64,000 nt of DNA from Diplodia intermedia (Eukaryota; Ascomycota; Dothideomycetes; Botryosphaeriales; Botryosphaeriaceae): positions 248,001-312,000 of the forward strand of contig JAKEKT010000036.1 of NCBI GenBank assembly GCA_021495925.1, in the 5' to 3' direction. The notes under the pieces were generated by a model, which was not told where the DNA came from, made no database searches, and saw nothing but the letters and a program-made list of their open reading frames with translations. Of this stretch, positions 21,880-32,644 are shown in pieces. The position numbers were made by a program, and so were the translations under genes. The stretch's first letter is position 1. The number at the start of each line of letters is the position of its first letter.

Positions 21880-24223
21880 TTAGAGCAGAGTATCCTCTCT
21901 ATAAGTCGGATACAGCGGTTCAAAGCTGAGGTCTGCGTCCAAGAAGTCAAAGTCCAGCGCCTGCGTTGTTAACCCGTCAGCATGCCAAAAATCAATCAAA
22001 TAAAAGCTTTGTTACCTCTGAGAAATCGGTCAGACCGTTGGCTAAAGTTTCGTCATCACCCTCGGGCGGATTTCTTGACATGCCATATCCCAGATTACTT
22101 GATCCGCTGCGCATTGTGCCAGCATGACCGTTCATGGCTTGGTGAGCATCGTCCGTGGAGGATATCGACTCAACGGTACGCTCGGCGAAGCGGCAGAGCT
22201 CCTTGAGATGTGGGAAAGACAGCGCTGACGAGGTGGTATATTTCAACCGAGCAAAATGGCCGCAAATTTCTTCCAGAAGAGCAAGGTCGTACTGGACTGT
22301 CGATGCTCTCGGCGATTTGATCATGTGCACGAAAAGATGGAGCAAGCCCACGAGGGGGTGGTAGAACACCAGCCTGTGCCGTTTAAACTCTTTGATCAAT
22401 CCGAGGGACGCAGCCGAGAGATTGACTTACCATACGGGGGATGTGAAGTCAATGTCGATATGTTTGGTATCTTTGATTGTGAGCCGAGACATTTCGGCGA
22501 CCAAGGTCGTGCTTTCGTCAATCTGTTTCTGGAATCTGGAATCCTCGCGGTATTTGACACGCTCTGTAACCCAAGGATATGTGAAGCAGGAGGTCAAGGC
22601 GATGACTGCTCCATGGTAGGTGTACCTGATGTAGAGAATGAGATTGATGGGCACGTTGGGCGGAAGCGAGCTTTTCCGGAGTGGATCGGGACGGCATGCT
22701 GGAGGAGCAGACTCTGCCCATGTGCGAAGCTGGGCGTTCAGATGTTGAACGCGACGGAATACCTTGTCTGGAGCCATCCCTTGTGTCTCCAGGCGCATGA
22801 CGAATTTCAAGACGGCCGATGGTATCTGAGTCAAGCGAATGAGGTGGTTGAAATATTCAATATGGCTCTCAATGCCGGAGCCGATTACTTCTGGCAGGGG
22901 GAATGTGATACTGTCATCATCGATTGCCTGTAAAAGTGGTGTCAGCGAATATGATGATGTCAAAGAACAGCTGCATGCTTGAAACCACGCACAGATGGTC
23001 TTCCAGACCAGTAGGCTATGTGTTTTTCGTGAATGTACAAAGACCAGAAAAGCAGACTCCTTTGCTGCACCTCAAATGGAGACAAGCCCAGAGCATGAGG
23101 GACATTTCTGTGCAACGCTTTAGATTGGGCTAGCCGCATGGCGTTCGACTGCAGAGTGTATTCGAGATTGGGGGCTTCAATCGCTTCGGCGTAACTGGCC
23201 TGGTTTACCATTAGCGTAATGAGAATATATGGCCTTTCCAGTACGCAAGACATGCCAAGGCATCTACTCACCATTGCTGCAAGCGCTTGAACAGCAGTCA
23301 ATGATGACTTGTAGTATATCATCTCCGTATGCACCGTCAATGCGTTTGCAAAATAGGGAAAGGCGGTCGAGTGGACTTTGTTGAAGTCTACTGTCCCCGC
23401 GTCTTTGAGCATCTTTCTTTGTCCTCCGGCGTAGACTGTGTTACAAAGTGCATACCAACTAGGATCTGCGGGGCCTGGACTGGGTGTGTCAAAAGATTGT
23501 CGCAGCCGAAGCTCGAAGGACGGCTGATGTAAGATGCCAAAGGAAATCTCAGTGTCCTCGAAATATGCTAATACGATCTTGGCGTCAACTTGACATGCTA
23601 TTGAAGGCGATTCTAATCACTCAACGGGGATCAGAAAGGATAAGTTTACCAGAGGATAGCTTCAACGCCGTATGCCGGTCAGGCTCTGCCGTGCGCTCCT
23701 CGGGAATGCGCTGAGTGAGTTTCAACCAACCCACAATCTGAGATGCTAATGAGCTGGCCATCGACTCAAACCCCGATGCGCCTGTTTGTTTGAAAATCCA
23801 CCGAGAACCCAGCTTGGAGAAGACGGATAACATTGAGCCAGCGCCTGGTACCGCAACTGTCAGCTGTCGCGCAACTAAACCTGAGGACTGTCTCACCATG
23901 GTACTCAAGTGTGGCCTACGATATTAATGAGTCGTGTGTAGCGTAACTCGTAGCTTGTACCAACTTACGTTCTGCTCTACGATACCGCTTTCATGATCCG
24001 ACGGCGAATCGCTTCTTGTTGAATCGAGAAGAGTTGATGTCTGCGAGGGTTGTTTCCAAGTTCCAGGTGTTGCATTTCCGGCGGGTGATAGCTGGGTCTG
24101 CTGTCTCTCCGGAGGATTTGAGTGGATATTCTCATGCTGAGGGGAATCAAGTCCTTTTGCCAAAGGCTTCAGTGAAGGCCAGCAAGTAATATCGTTGTCC
24201 AAAATGAACGTGAGAGCCTTCAT
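21880..24223 (-). CDS. Fungal transcription-factor-domain regulator, no Zn2Cys6 seen
   Basis: Eight exons: complement(21880..21960,22016..22373,22431..22927,22993..23199,23272..23597,23650..23844,23897..23915,23969..24223), 645 aa from the first in-frame ATG. All junctions are GT-AG with introns of 52-72 nt, and one exon is only 19 nt. The middle shows the fungal-specific transcription factor homology region: AYFEDTEISFGILHQPSF, SWYALCNTVYAGG, TAVQALAAM, ALGLSPFEVQQRSLLFWSLY and HEKHIAYWSGRPS. The N-terminus is unresolved. In-frame sequence upstream of this ATG is open to about 24338 and contains PTCEDC, but no full CX2CX6C...CX2CX6C cluster was found on any nearby frame. The protein may therefore lack the DNA-binding domain, or have an extra 5' exon. 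It is divergent from the TenA-like gene, which may be its target. Confidence 0.8.
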
Positions 24224-24434
24224 TAAACAGGAAGAATCTACAGAAGCCAAGCGAACCGTGCAGTCCTCGCAAGTCGGCAAGGGAAAGCGGGGTATCTGAT
24301 GCGTCCTCGCTTGATGTTTCCTCTTCTGTGCAGTTTGTCGAGGTCAGAGTGGGCCCGCTTTTCAACCATCAGATATAGCCGGTCGCCTATCATGTCAGCT
24401 CGATGGGTACGGAAGAACAAGACGTTGGAGCCGT

Positions 24435-24456
24435 CGATAAGAACCTGTTCTTATCG
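24435..24456. promoter_or_regulatory. Palindromic double GATA site
   Basis: CGATAAGAA at 24435-24443 and TTCTTATCG at 24448-24456 form a perfect 9-base inverted repeat around a 4-base spacer (CCTG). Each arm contains GATAAG, the core of fungal GATA-factor sites (AreA, SreA and WC families). It lies in the divergent promoter, 212 bases from the regulator ATG and 239 from the TenA-like ATG, so it could serve both genes. Functional assignment is inference. Confidence 0.5.
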
Positions 24457-24592
24457 GACCATCTTGCAGATACATAAGGGCTTTGCACGACGTTGACGTG
24501 ACATCAAATGGTAGCGATGCGGGTTTCAGATTCCTGCAAGGTGCAGATGCAACCCGACCCCCATTCTTCCGGGTCAACCCTTTGTGGGCCTG

Positions 24593-24599
24593 TATAAAA
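24593..24599 (+). promoter_or_regulatory. TATA box of the TenA-like gene
   Basis: TATAAAA lies 95 bases before the ATG at 24695, a spacing usual for a regulated fungal gene with a 50-70 base 5' UTR. Confidence 0.6.
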
Positions 24600-24694
24600 C
24601 CCATCTGGCGCCGGCTCGCGAACTTGTTCAAGCGCAATCCTCAAGCATCGTGGAAAGTACTCTTCGCTTTTGAGTCCGCTCGCCCAAACGCAAA

Positions 24695-25854
24695 ATGGTG
24701 CTCGATAGCGCGATTCTTTTCTTTGCGCTTGTCGTGTTGATGTCGGAATTGACCCAAGGATTGGCGATAAATGATGCATTCCTCCGGGCCACACGTGCGT
24801 CAGGTCGACAACGACGGGCAATCTCGGCACTCGAAGCCGATATCAGAAGTTATGGGACGCGAATGAATCGTGGTCGGGGCGTGTCTGGAGATAGTACAGA
24901 GTAAGAAGATTGCATCTACCGGGCCACATGGGGAAAGCTAACGTTGAGAGTACTCTGATCGGTACCTTGTGGAATGAGAACCAAGACCTGGTCGATCAAT
25001 TTCTGAACAATGACTTCCTGAAGTTTCAGGCAGACGGAGCTCCCGAGGACACGATGCCTTCCTATCAGTACTATGCTATTGTGAGTTTCGACTTGCACTT
25101 TTCCCTTTGAGACAGGTGCACTGACCTTGAGCAGCAAGACTACTACTACCTTGTGGACTACGTTCAATACAAGGCGTTGCGGATGACGACTTTTTCCGAG
25201 ACTTACCCCACAACGCTACTCTCGGTGTTAACGGAGGAGGCGGTGGCCATCCAGGGTGACATCGACTACGCGTGGTCTACTCGCAATGACACACTTGCCA
25301 CCAGTCTATCTGTGCCGCTTGATGTTATCGATGCCGGCAAGAGGGGTGTCGCTCAGCTTGCCTATTCGGACTGGCTCCAGAAAAATCTCGATCTCGGATG
25401 GTTCACTCTCCACGTCATGTCTATTCCGTGCATCTACGTAAGTCTCTTGAATGCTGGGGCTGGTGCCATACTTACCGGGCGTGGCAGGGATGGGTTAAAC
25501 TCGCCGAACACCTTGACAAGTCCAACACAACAAGAAAAGGTACGTCGCATTAGCGAAGAAGCTTGACAGACAGTGCGCTGATCTTGCAGACACTGTGTTC
25601 TACAAGACGTGGATCGAGCCGAACCTTGATCCGGTTTACGGTAACGCACTCATGGGTAAGTATCGGTTCACTGTCTTTGGCTGAGTGACGGAAAAGCTGC
25701 TGACATGGCTGAAGACTTCCTCGAGGCGAACAAAGATGGCTATTATTCGACCAACGCCAATCAGACGTGGACGTCAGCGTTCCGCCAGGCTATGCAATTC
25801 GAAATTGACATGTTCCAAAGCGCTGTCGGAGCGTCTTTGCAGGACCTGGCTTAG
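24695..25854 (+). CDS. Predicted secreted TenA/heme-oxygenase-fold-like protein
   Basis: Six exons: 24695..24900,24951..25080,25135..25437,25488..25539,25590..25655,25715..25854, 298 aa; introns are all 50-59 nt. The N-terminus (LDSAILFFALVVLMSELTQG) reads as a signal peptide, followed by a basic linker. The rest is all helical: TLIGTLWNENQDLVDQF, MPSYQYYAIQDYYYLVDY, RNDTLATSLSVPLDVIDAG, AYSDWLQKNLDLGWF, YKTWIEPNLDP and AFRQAMQFEIDMFQSA. The aromatic QDYYYL patch and terminal E-x-x-M-F helix are as in TenA/THI-4/PQQC proteins (thiaminase II-like, heme-oxygenase fold). Those enzymes are usually cytosolic, so a secretory leader is unusual. The reaction is unknown. It is divergent from a regulator and followed on the same strand by an aldoxime dehydratase. 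Confidence 0.75.
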
Positions 25855-26536
25855 TGTCGGTCTCCGGGAAGATGTATATATACAACATCAGCAGTGTCCG
25901 CCCCAAAAGAACCGAACGAGTACTCTTTCATCCGTTGTTATCTCGAACGCACTGACCAATACCCCCAAGCTGTCAGAAAGTTCTGAGTCAGTGGATGGAA
26001 CCTAACGATTAGCGGCAGCTCGGCAGATAGCGCAACCCCGATCAGCATACACGCCCGCCCTGAAATATCCGCTCCGCCCATCGCCTCCGCTCCCAGATTC
26101 CGCCAGCCACGTAGCGCCCGCCCGCCACTCGCGGCTGTGGCGGCGTCGTTCCGCGTGCGCGTGTGCAGCATGCAGGGCAGATGTGCATCGAACCCCCCTT
26201 TTCTCCAACCGCGCACTTCCGCGATCAGATACAACAATGCGGGAGCAATCCGGCGCCCCCCACTGGATGAGGCAGTAAGCCCTAGGTTTGAGCCACTCAG
26301 ACAAAAGCCATATAAAGTGTCCGGCGTCAGCGCGGGGGGGTTGACCACCACCACACACCACAACGAACGAGCACCAAAACCACCAACACATCATCTTCTC
26401 TCCCTCCGCTTCGCCGCGAGCAGCCACTCATTCCCCCACCAAACTCGATCCTCGACCCTCGACGCCCTCCTCTCCTCTCCTCCCTTTTCCACCACCACCA
26501 CCAAAAAAAAAAAAGACAACACCGCAAAAAAAAAAG
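25855..26536. promoter_or_regulatory. Intergenic with promoter of the aldoxime dehydratase gene
   Basis: This 682-base gap holds TATAAAG at 26311-26317. The last 150 bases before the ATG are C/T- and A-rich (poly-A runs near 26500 and 26525), typical of a fungal 5' leader. No gene is seen. Confidence 0.5.
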
Positions 26537-27640
26537 ATGCTCGAACCAGCCATCCCCCCCCACCTCCGCGCCCCCCACCGCACCCACCCCGCGCGCCTCC
26601 CCTCCGCCGACTTCGCCCCGCCCAACGCCGCCTTCACCGCGCGCTTCCCCCAGTCCGTCACCGGCCTCGCCATGGCGACCATCTGCGCGCAGGCCCGCGA
26701 CCCATCCGCGACGCTGCCCGCCCCCGCCGTCCTCGCGCCCGTCCTCGCGTTCCTCGAGCGAGACGCCGACGGCGACAAGACCCTCCGCCGACCGGCGGCG
26801 TGGGACCTCGTGCAGTTCCGCGACGTCGCGGGGATGCATAATGTGGGCGTCGTGGCGTACTGGGACGGCGGTAGGAAGGCGTGGGAGGCGTGGGCGCGGG
26901 AGAGCGGGTTCGAGGCGTGGTGGGGGGGTCTGGAGCCGGGCGCGACGGACGTTGGTTGGTTCCGCGAGGTCCTGTTTCCGTCTATTGACCGCTATGAGAC
27001 GATCTTCTCGAACGCGGATGTTGGGGACGAGGGCGGCGCGCGTCTGAGAGAGGGCTTGAGCGGGCCCGTTCGCGAGCATGTTTATTGGGGGAGCATGAGG
27101 GATCGCATGCCGGCGGCGCAGGTGGATGGGTTGGTGGGGGAGACGGAGACGGCGGGGGAGGAGGCGGGGGATGGGGATGGGCCGACGGAGGGCCGCAGGG
27201 TGGTTGTGAGGGGCAGGCGCAATCTTTGTGTCATTCGATCGGGGCAGGATTGGTCGGATATGGTGCCGAGGGAGCGGAAACTGTATCTCGAGACGATGCA
27301 TCCGGTTTTGGTGCGGGGCATGGATTTCTTGAGGGACGAGGGGAGGGCGATTGGGTGTCACAGTTGCCGGTTTGTGGACGAGTTGGATCCGGCGGATGTC
27401 GGGAGGGAGACGGAGAGGACGTTTGGGTTTGCGTTTTTCAGGGATATGGAGGCCTTGGAGAAGTGGTCCAAGTCGCATCGCACGCATTTGGATATTTTTG
27501 GCCGGTTTTTGCAGTACGTCAAGGAGCTGGATGGGGATATCTCGTTGAGGCTGTTTCATGAGGTGTTGGCCCTGACGCCGGAGCAGCAGTTGCTGGAATA
27601 TGTTGGCTGCCATTCCCGGACGGGTATGCTTGGTGTGTAG
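26537..27640 (+). CDS. Heme-containing aldoxime dehydratase
   Basis: Intronless, 367 aa, starting at the first ATG after an A-rich leader. It matches the phenylacetaldoxime dehydratase family: FREVLFPSIDRYETIFSN in the middle, RNLCVIRSGQDWSDM, HPVLVRGMDFLRDEGRAIGC with HSCRFVDEL, FGFAFFRDMEALEKWSKSH and THLDIFGRFLQYV, then LRLFHEVLAL near the end. In characterised members a C-terminal histidine ligates heme b and a second histidine aids catalysis; histidines are present in SKSHRTH (near 314) and LFHEV. The enzyme removes water from aldoximes to give nitriles, usually feeding a nitrilase. No nitrilase or nitrile hydratase lies in the window. The first 35 residues are Pro/Arg/His-rich. It is cytosolic by sequence. 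Confidence 0.88.
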   Translation: MLEPAIPPHLRAPHRTHPARLPSADFAPPNAAFTARFPQSVTGLAMATICAQARDPSATLPAPAVLAPVLAFLERDADGDKTLRRPAAWDLVQFRDVAGMHNVGVVAYWDGGRKAWEAWARESGFEAWWGGLEPGATDVGWFREVLFPSIDRYETIFSNADVGDEGGARLREGLSGPVREHVYWGSMRDRMPAAQVDGLVGETETAGEEAGDGDGPTEGRRVVVRGRRNLCVIRSGQDWSDMVPRERKLYLETMHPVLVRGMDFLRDEGRAIGCHSCRFVDELDPADVGRETERTFGFAFFRDMEALEKWSKSHRTHLDIFGRFLQYVKELDGDISLRLFHEVLALTPEQQLLEYVGCHSRTGMLGV

Positions 27641-28014
27641 AGAGGTTTTGGGGCGCTGTCTCAGGCGCATGTTTGTTGGAAATGAAAGGAAATCAGCTGC
27701 GCTACTGTGGGTCTATGTGGCAAGCCCGGGTGACTGGTATCACGGCTTAGTTGTATTCACCTTAACAAAGAAAATGATGGGTGGTTCTCAATCTTCAGCT
27801 GTTTGGGGTTTGCTCGCCGGACCTGTTTGCTATCGAATAACTGTAACAAACATGATCAGCTAGTATACCCGGCTACCATGCTCTGTGTATATATTCCGAT
27901 GCTTGCTCTAATTTCCATGTACCACTCTTTGCTTCCACTTTTCATTGGTCACAGCACACAATCTTTCGAGACCTGTTCAAGTTCCGTCTCAGAGGGATTT
28001 TTCGGTAGCGCATC
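27641..28014. other. Intergenic, promoter of the PNP-NACHT-ANK gene
   Basis: These 374 bases lie between two plus-strand genes. A TGTATATAT stretch at about 27886 could act as a TATA element 120-130 bases upstream of the next ATG. Confidence 0.5.
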
Positions 28015-31000
28015 ATGGAGGCACCGTGTCTTGTGAAAGACCATTACACAGTCGGTTGGATTGCAGCCCTCGACAAAGAACTCACGGCAGCCATTCAGAT
28101 GCTTGATGCCAGGCACCAACGTCCCAGCGATTTCGTCCAAGGCCTCGCTGACCCTAATACGTACGTATGGGGAAGAATCGGCGAGCACAATGTTGTGATC
28201 ACTTTCCTGGAAGCGGGTGCGTATGGCACGACGCCGGCGGCAACCACAGCGACCTATCTCCTTTCCGCCTTCCCAAGCATCAGGATCGGTCTGATGGTTG
28301 GAATCGGTGGTGGTATCCGCCGCAAAGGCTTTGATGTCCGGTTAGGCGACGTCGTTATCAGTGAGCCTGACGGAAAGTCCGGCGGTGTCTATCAATACGA
28401 CCTCCGCAAGGCCCGGTCTGGCAACGATTCCGAGGCCATCGGAATCCTCAACAGGCCTTCCACCTTTTTGCTCAAAGCTCTGAACCTGTTGAAGGCTCAG
28501 CATCTGGCAAACCCGTCGAGGGTCCCCGAGTATCTCAACCTTGCCACTCACAGTATGAAGGAGCCTCCCAACCGAGCTCCCGGCTACGTCCACCAGGGAA
28601 TTGAGAATGACCGGTTGTTCAAGTCGACTTTCGCTCACGTATCCGCTGTTTCCACTTCTGAATCCGAGCCTGCCGAAGAGGACTTTGATGCCGACGACCC
28701 TGATCCGGACGAGCCAAGCCTGACCTGCCCCAATTGCCCGTCCGAGAAGGAAGTCAAGCGCCAGCCGCGTCCTGCAGGAGCCATTCCGCAATTTCACTAC
28801 GGAACCATTGCCTCGGGCAACACCCTCATCAAAGATGCGGAAGAGAGAAACAGGGTTGTGAAGCGTGTTCCTGGCAACTGCATCTGCTTCGAAATGGAGG
28901 CGGCGGGCTTGATGAACAACTTCCCGTGCCTGGTCATTCGTGGCATCTGTGACTACGCCGACTCGCACAAGAATGATAGATGGCAGCCATATGCAGCTCT
29001 TACTGCCGCCGCGTACGCCAAGGAGTTCCTGGAGACCGTTCAAGGTGGAGAAGTGCAGCAGCAGATTCCGCTTGCTGAGCAGCTTGAAGATAGTTAGTAC
29101 CCCAAGAGTTCCTCTATGTAGGAAATAGTATGCTGACTCGCTCAAGTTGCTGAAAGAGTGAACGAGATACGAGACACCACTGCTACTACCAACGCGACGG
29201 TACTGGCTGCCCAGCTGAAGGAATGGCTTTCACCGCCAGACCCTTCGATCAACTATAGGGCGGCGATTCGTGAACGCGACAAGGGCGCCGTCGGTACTGG
29301 AAGCTGGTTCCTAGAGCATCCGGATTTCTTACAGTGGAAGTCAACGAACGATTCTTTCCTCTGGCTACATGGTCCTCCTGGTTGCGGGAAAACAGTCCTC
29401 GCCTCCACAGTAATTGAGCACCTCGTGTCTGAGGCCGACAGGATTCCAAATCGTACCATCCTGTACTACTATTTTACTTTCAATGATACGCGAACTCTGT
29501 CTCAGAGCAGCTTGATGCGATCTCTCGTCAATCAACTATGTCACAGAGATGGACGCACAATGAAGGACCTACAGGGACTTCGTTCCGAAACATCAGGATC
29601 TCAGCCATCCGATGACAGCCTGTCGAGCGTTTTCAACTCAATGACCAGTTATTTCAAGCATACGATGATCATTCTGGATGGGTTGGATGAGGTTGAGAGG
29701 CAAAACATACCGGATGTCCTCCGATGGATTAGAAGTGTCGTGTCTGGTGCCGCCACATCGGACATACGGATATTTTTATCGAGCCGCGATGAACATGATA
29801 TCGGAACGGGACTGCGAGATCTTCACATGGTGGTCGAGCTACGACCGGAAATGATCCAAGGGGATGTCAAGGAGTACGTCCACAAACAAATCCACGACGA
29901 AGAATCCAAATTGCGTCGATGGCGTCAACGGCCAAATGTTCAATTGGAGATTGAGAAAACATTGACCTCCAAGGCGTGCGGAATGTGAGTCTATCAGTTT
30001 GCAAGTCTCTTTAATAACGAACGTGATTTGAAGAATAAAATGGCTGACTGATGCAGGTTCCGTTGGGTGGTGTGTCAAATGCAAGCCATTGAAGATTGTC
30101 TGGATCTCCCGAGCCTTCGGGAACGATTAAACTCTCTACCGGAGACCCTGGACGCTACGTACGACCGCATCATTCAAGACATGCTCAAAAGGAAGCAAAA
30201 GGGCGCCATCACACTTCTCCAGTTTCTTGCATTTGCACAATGGCCTATACGGCTTGCGGAAGCTGTTGACATTGTTGCTGTTGATCCTTCAAGTTCTCCG
30301 CCTTTTGATCCGGAAAACAGGATGCCTGATCCACTCGAAGTTGCAACTCTCTGCTCAAGCCTCGTATCCGTGGACCGTGTCTACTTATCGCTGGCCCATT
30401 ATTCGGTCAAGGAATACCTCATCTCAGATCGGCTCCAGGGATCTCTTCAACACCGCTTTTTTGAGATCAACGCCCACGCTTCCATCGTCAATACCATTCT
30501 TGGATACTTGAAAAGCCTGTGGCCAGTTGAGGGCCCGGAAAAAGACGAGAATTATCCATTGCTAAGAATAGCCGTCTCTAAGTTGGTTTGCCATGCAAGC
30601 ATTGGGGAGAAACAGAAGCAGACAATGGAAAATATCAAGAAGTTTCTTAATGACGAGATTGCCCCCAAATACAAATGCTGGCTAGTTTCCGCGGGACTCA
30701 TATACGCAGCTGGTAGCCCTAAGACTTCTTCTAAGATGTCAACTGACTATTCTCTTGACACGCCTGAGAAATTCTATGAGCCCGTGGATCCTGAAAAGTT
30801 GACACCCTTTTCTATTTGCATCCATTGGGAACTTGAAGACACAGCGCTATCGCTCATCGAAGACAATGATACTGAGATATCTACGAAAATCGCCTACTGC
30901 GATGATGAGACTGAGAAACAACACCTCATGTCTCCTCTTTACTTGGCTGCATCAAAAGGCCTACGGAATATCGTTGAGGCTCTTATCGCTAGAGGCTTGG

Positions 31001-32037
31001 ACATTCAAGAGATCAATGGAGAGCTCGGAACGCCTCTCGAGATTGCTTGCTTTTACCAGCATGAAGAAGTTTCCACGCTGCTGCTTGAGCACAGTGACCG
31101 GAATAGAAATGATTATAGCCAGTATATCAAAGATGCATTGGATAATGCTCTTGATCCGTTTGATTCGCGTCGACATTCTTGGCCAACCATCCACAAACTC
31201 ATCGACACCAGCATCGGCCTGGAGAACCCGGGCCCTTCTCTTGGCAGTCGCCTCCTTGCCGCGTTCCTACTCGGTGATCTGACGCTGGCTGAAACTCTGC
31301 TACGGCAAGGAGCTCTAGTCGATGAAGTAGCATTGCACATGGAACAGTTGTTCAAGTGGATGGACGACGACCATCTTCTCAATGCTTTTCAACTGCTCTC
31401 GAAGGATCGCTCGACAACCTTCGCACCCGAGACATTCCACAAGCTTGCCCGAAGAGCCCTCATATCTCCAACACTCTATCGCACCGATAAGCCGTTGGAG
31501 AAGACGTTAAGCTTTTTCGTATCTCATGGGACCAGGTGCGATATACGCGGAAAATCTGGGGACACGCCACTACACCATGCAGTGCGGTCCCAAAACAAAC
31601 GGGCCACGGAAATTGTCCTGGAGGCCTCGTCATCAACATCGTCCTTGACCGATGACGGTCAAAGTACTGATAATGAAGCATACTCAACTTTCATCGATGC
31701 TAAGAATTCCAATTTTGATACACCTCTAATGTTGGCAGTTATCAAAAGCTCTACTGAGATGGTGCAGATTTTGTTGTCGAAAGGAGCGGATGTGAGTTTG
31801 GCGGACAAATTCGGAGACACGCCACTGCACTTCGCTGCAATGGAGGGTTATTTGGAGATTGTGAAACTTCTTGTTCGGTACGGCTCGAACTTGAAGTGCC
31901 GCAATGATAATGGCGAAACTCCACTAGACTGTGCTAGTCTTGTTTGTAATTGGGGTGAGAGAGGCGCTGCAGGATGCGAGGCGGTGGTAGAATTCCTGGA
32001 GTCGCAAAGCTACGACCGGCGGGAAACATCTGAGTGA
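28015..32037 (+). CDS. NLR: PNP_UDP phosphorylase - NACHT - ankyrin repeats
   Basis: Three exons: 28015..29092,29147..29984,30057..32037, 1298 aa. Residues 1-350 form a purine nucleoside phosphorylase-like effector domain (YTVGWIAALDKELTAAIQML, GLMVGIGGGI, LGDVVISEP, HYGTIASGNTLIKDAEERN, CFEMEAAGLM, VIRGICDYADSHKND), including the CPNC pair seen in this fungal subfamily. The NACHT domain has Walker A HGPPGCGKT (about 435) and Walker B MIILDGLDEVE (about 535). A helical region ends in at least five ankyrin repeats (SPLYLAASKGLRNIVEALIA, TPLEIACFYQHEEVSTLLL, TPLHHAVRSQNKRATEIVL, TPLMLAVIKSSTEMVQILL, TPLHFAAMEGYLEIVKLLV). Fungal NLRs of this layout are thought to sense non-self and trigger cell death. 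Catalytic-type motifs of the phosphorylase domain look intact. The 54- and 72-nt introns both close in phase. Confidence 0.92.
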
Positions 32038-32644
32038 GCCGAACGCGCTTTCAAGGCTACTCAAGGGAGAATACCGGAAAGAGGGTAGAATGTCTTATAG
32101 CCTGGAAAATCAAGCAAAGGCAGGGAAATCGCATCGGGCATATTCGCCGTGCAGACGAATAGAACCCCAGAAAAGTTAACAGGAACATACATGAGTGGTC
32201 TAAGAAAGACTTGTTCTACTGCAGCTCAAGAAGCGCCGACGAGGGATCGCCTTGATGGCCGCGGCCGATCTTGTCCACCACACCCCTCACGGATGACATT
32301 GCCATGAGTGGTGGAGAGGATGCAGCGGAGGATTGCTTGAGATGGGCTTGGCAACAGGTTGTCGGGACTGAATCAAACGCTGATGATTCTCTGCCTCAGC
32401 ATGAAACTGCAAGTCTCCAGCTACTTTGAGTTGGAATTGTTACCGGACGGCTGAATTGATTCCATGGACCATGATGACTCAAATCCCTATTTAATGGTCT
32501 TCCGCAGGCTTACCTGCTTTTCTACTTGAAGTTCGTAACAGCTTGCTTCTTCGTATGCGGCTTTACCTTTAGCGCGGATTTGGAAGATAATTCTGCTCAA
32601 AGCTCAAGTAAAGTGGATACCATCCACCCAGTTGAAGCCAATAC
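32038..32644. other. Intergenic, convergent 3' flanks
   Basis: This 607-base gap lies between convergent NLR and FAD-oxidase genes. Nothing gene-like with an ATG was found. Confidence 0.6.

Noticed and set aside
26327..27670. 447-codon minus-strand ORF
   Set aside because: Antisense shadow of the intronless aldoxime dehydratase gene.
28700..28770. CPNC zinc-ribbon insertion as a novel feature of the PNP domain
   Set aside because: A CxxC pair at this place is common in fungal PNP-type NLR effector domains, so it is not unusual.
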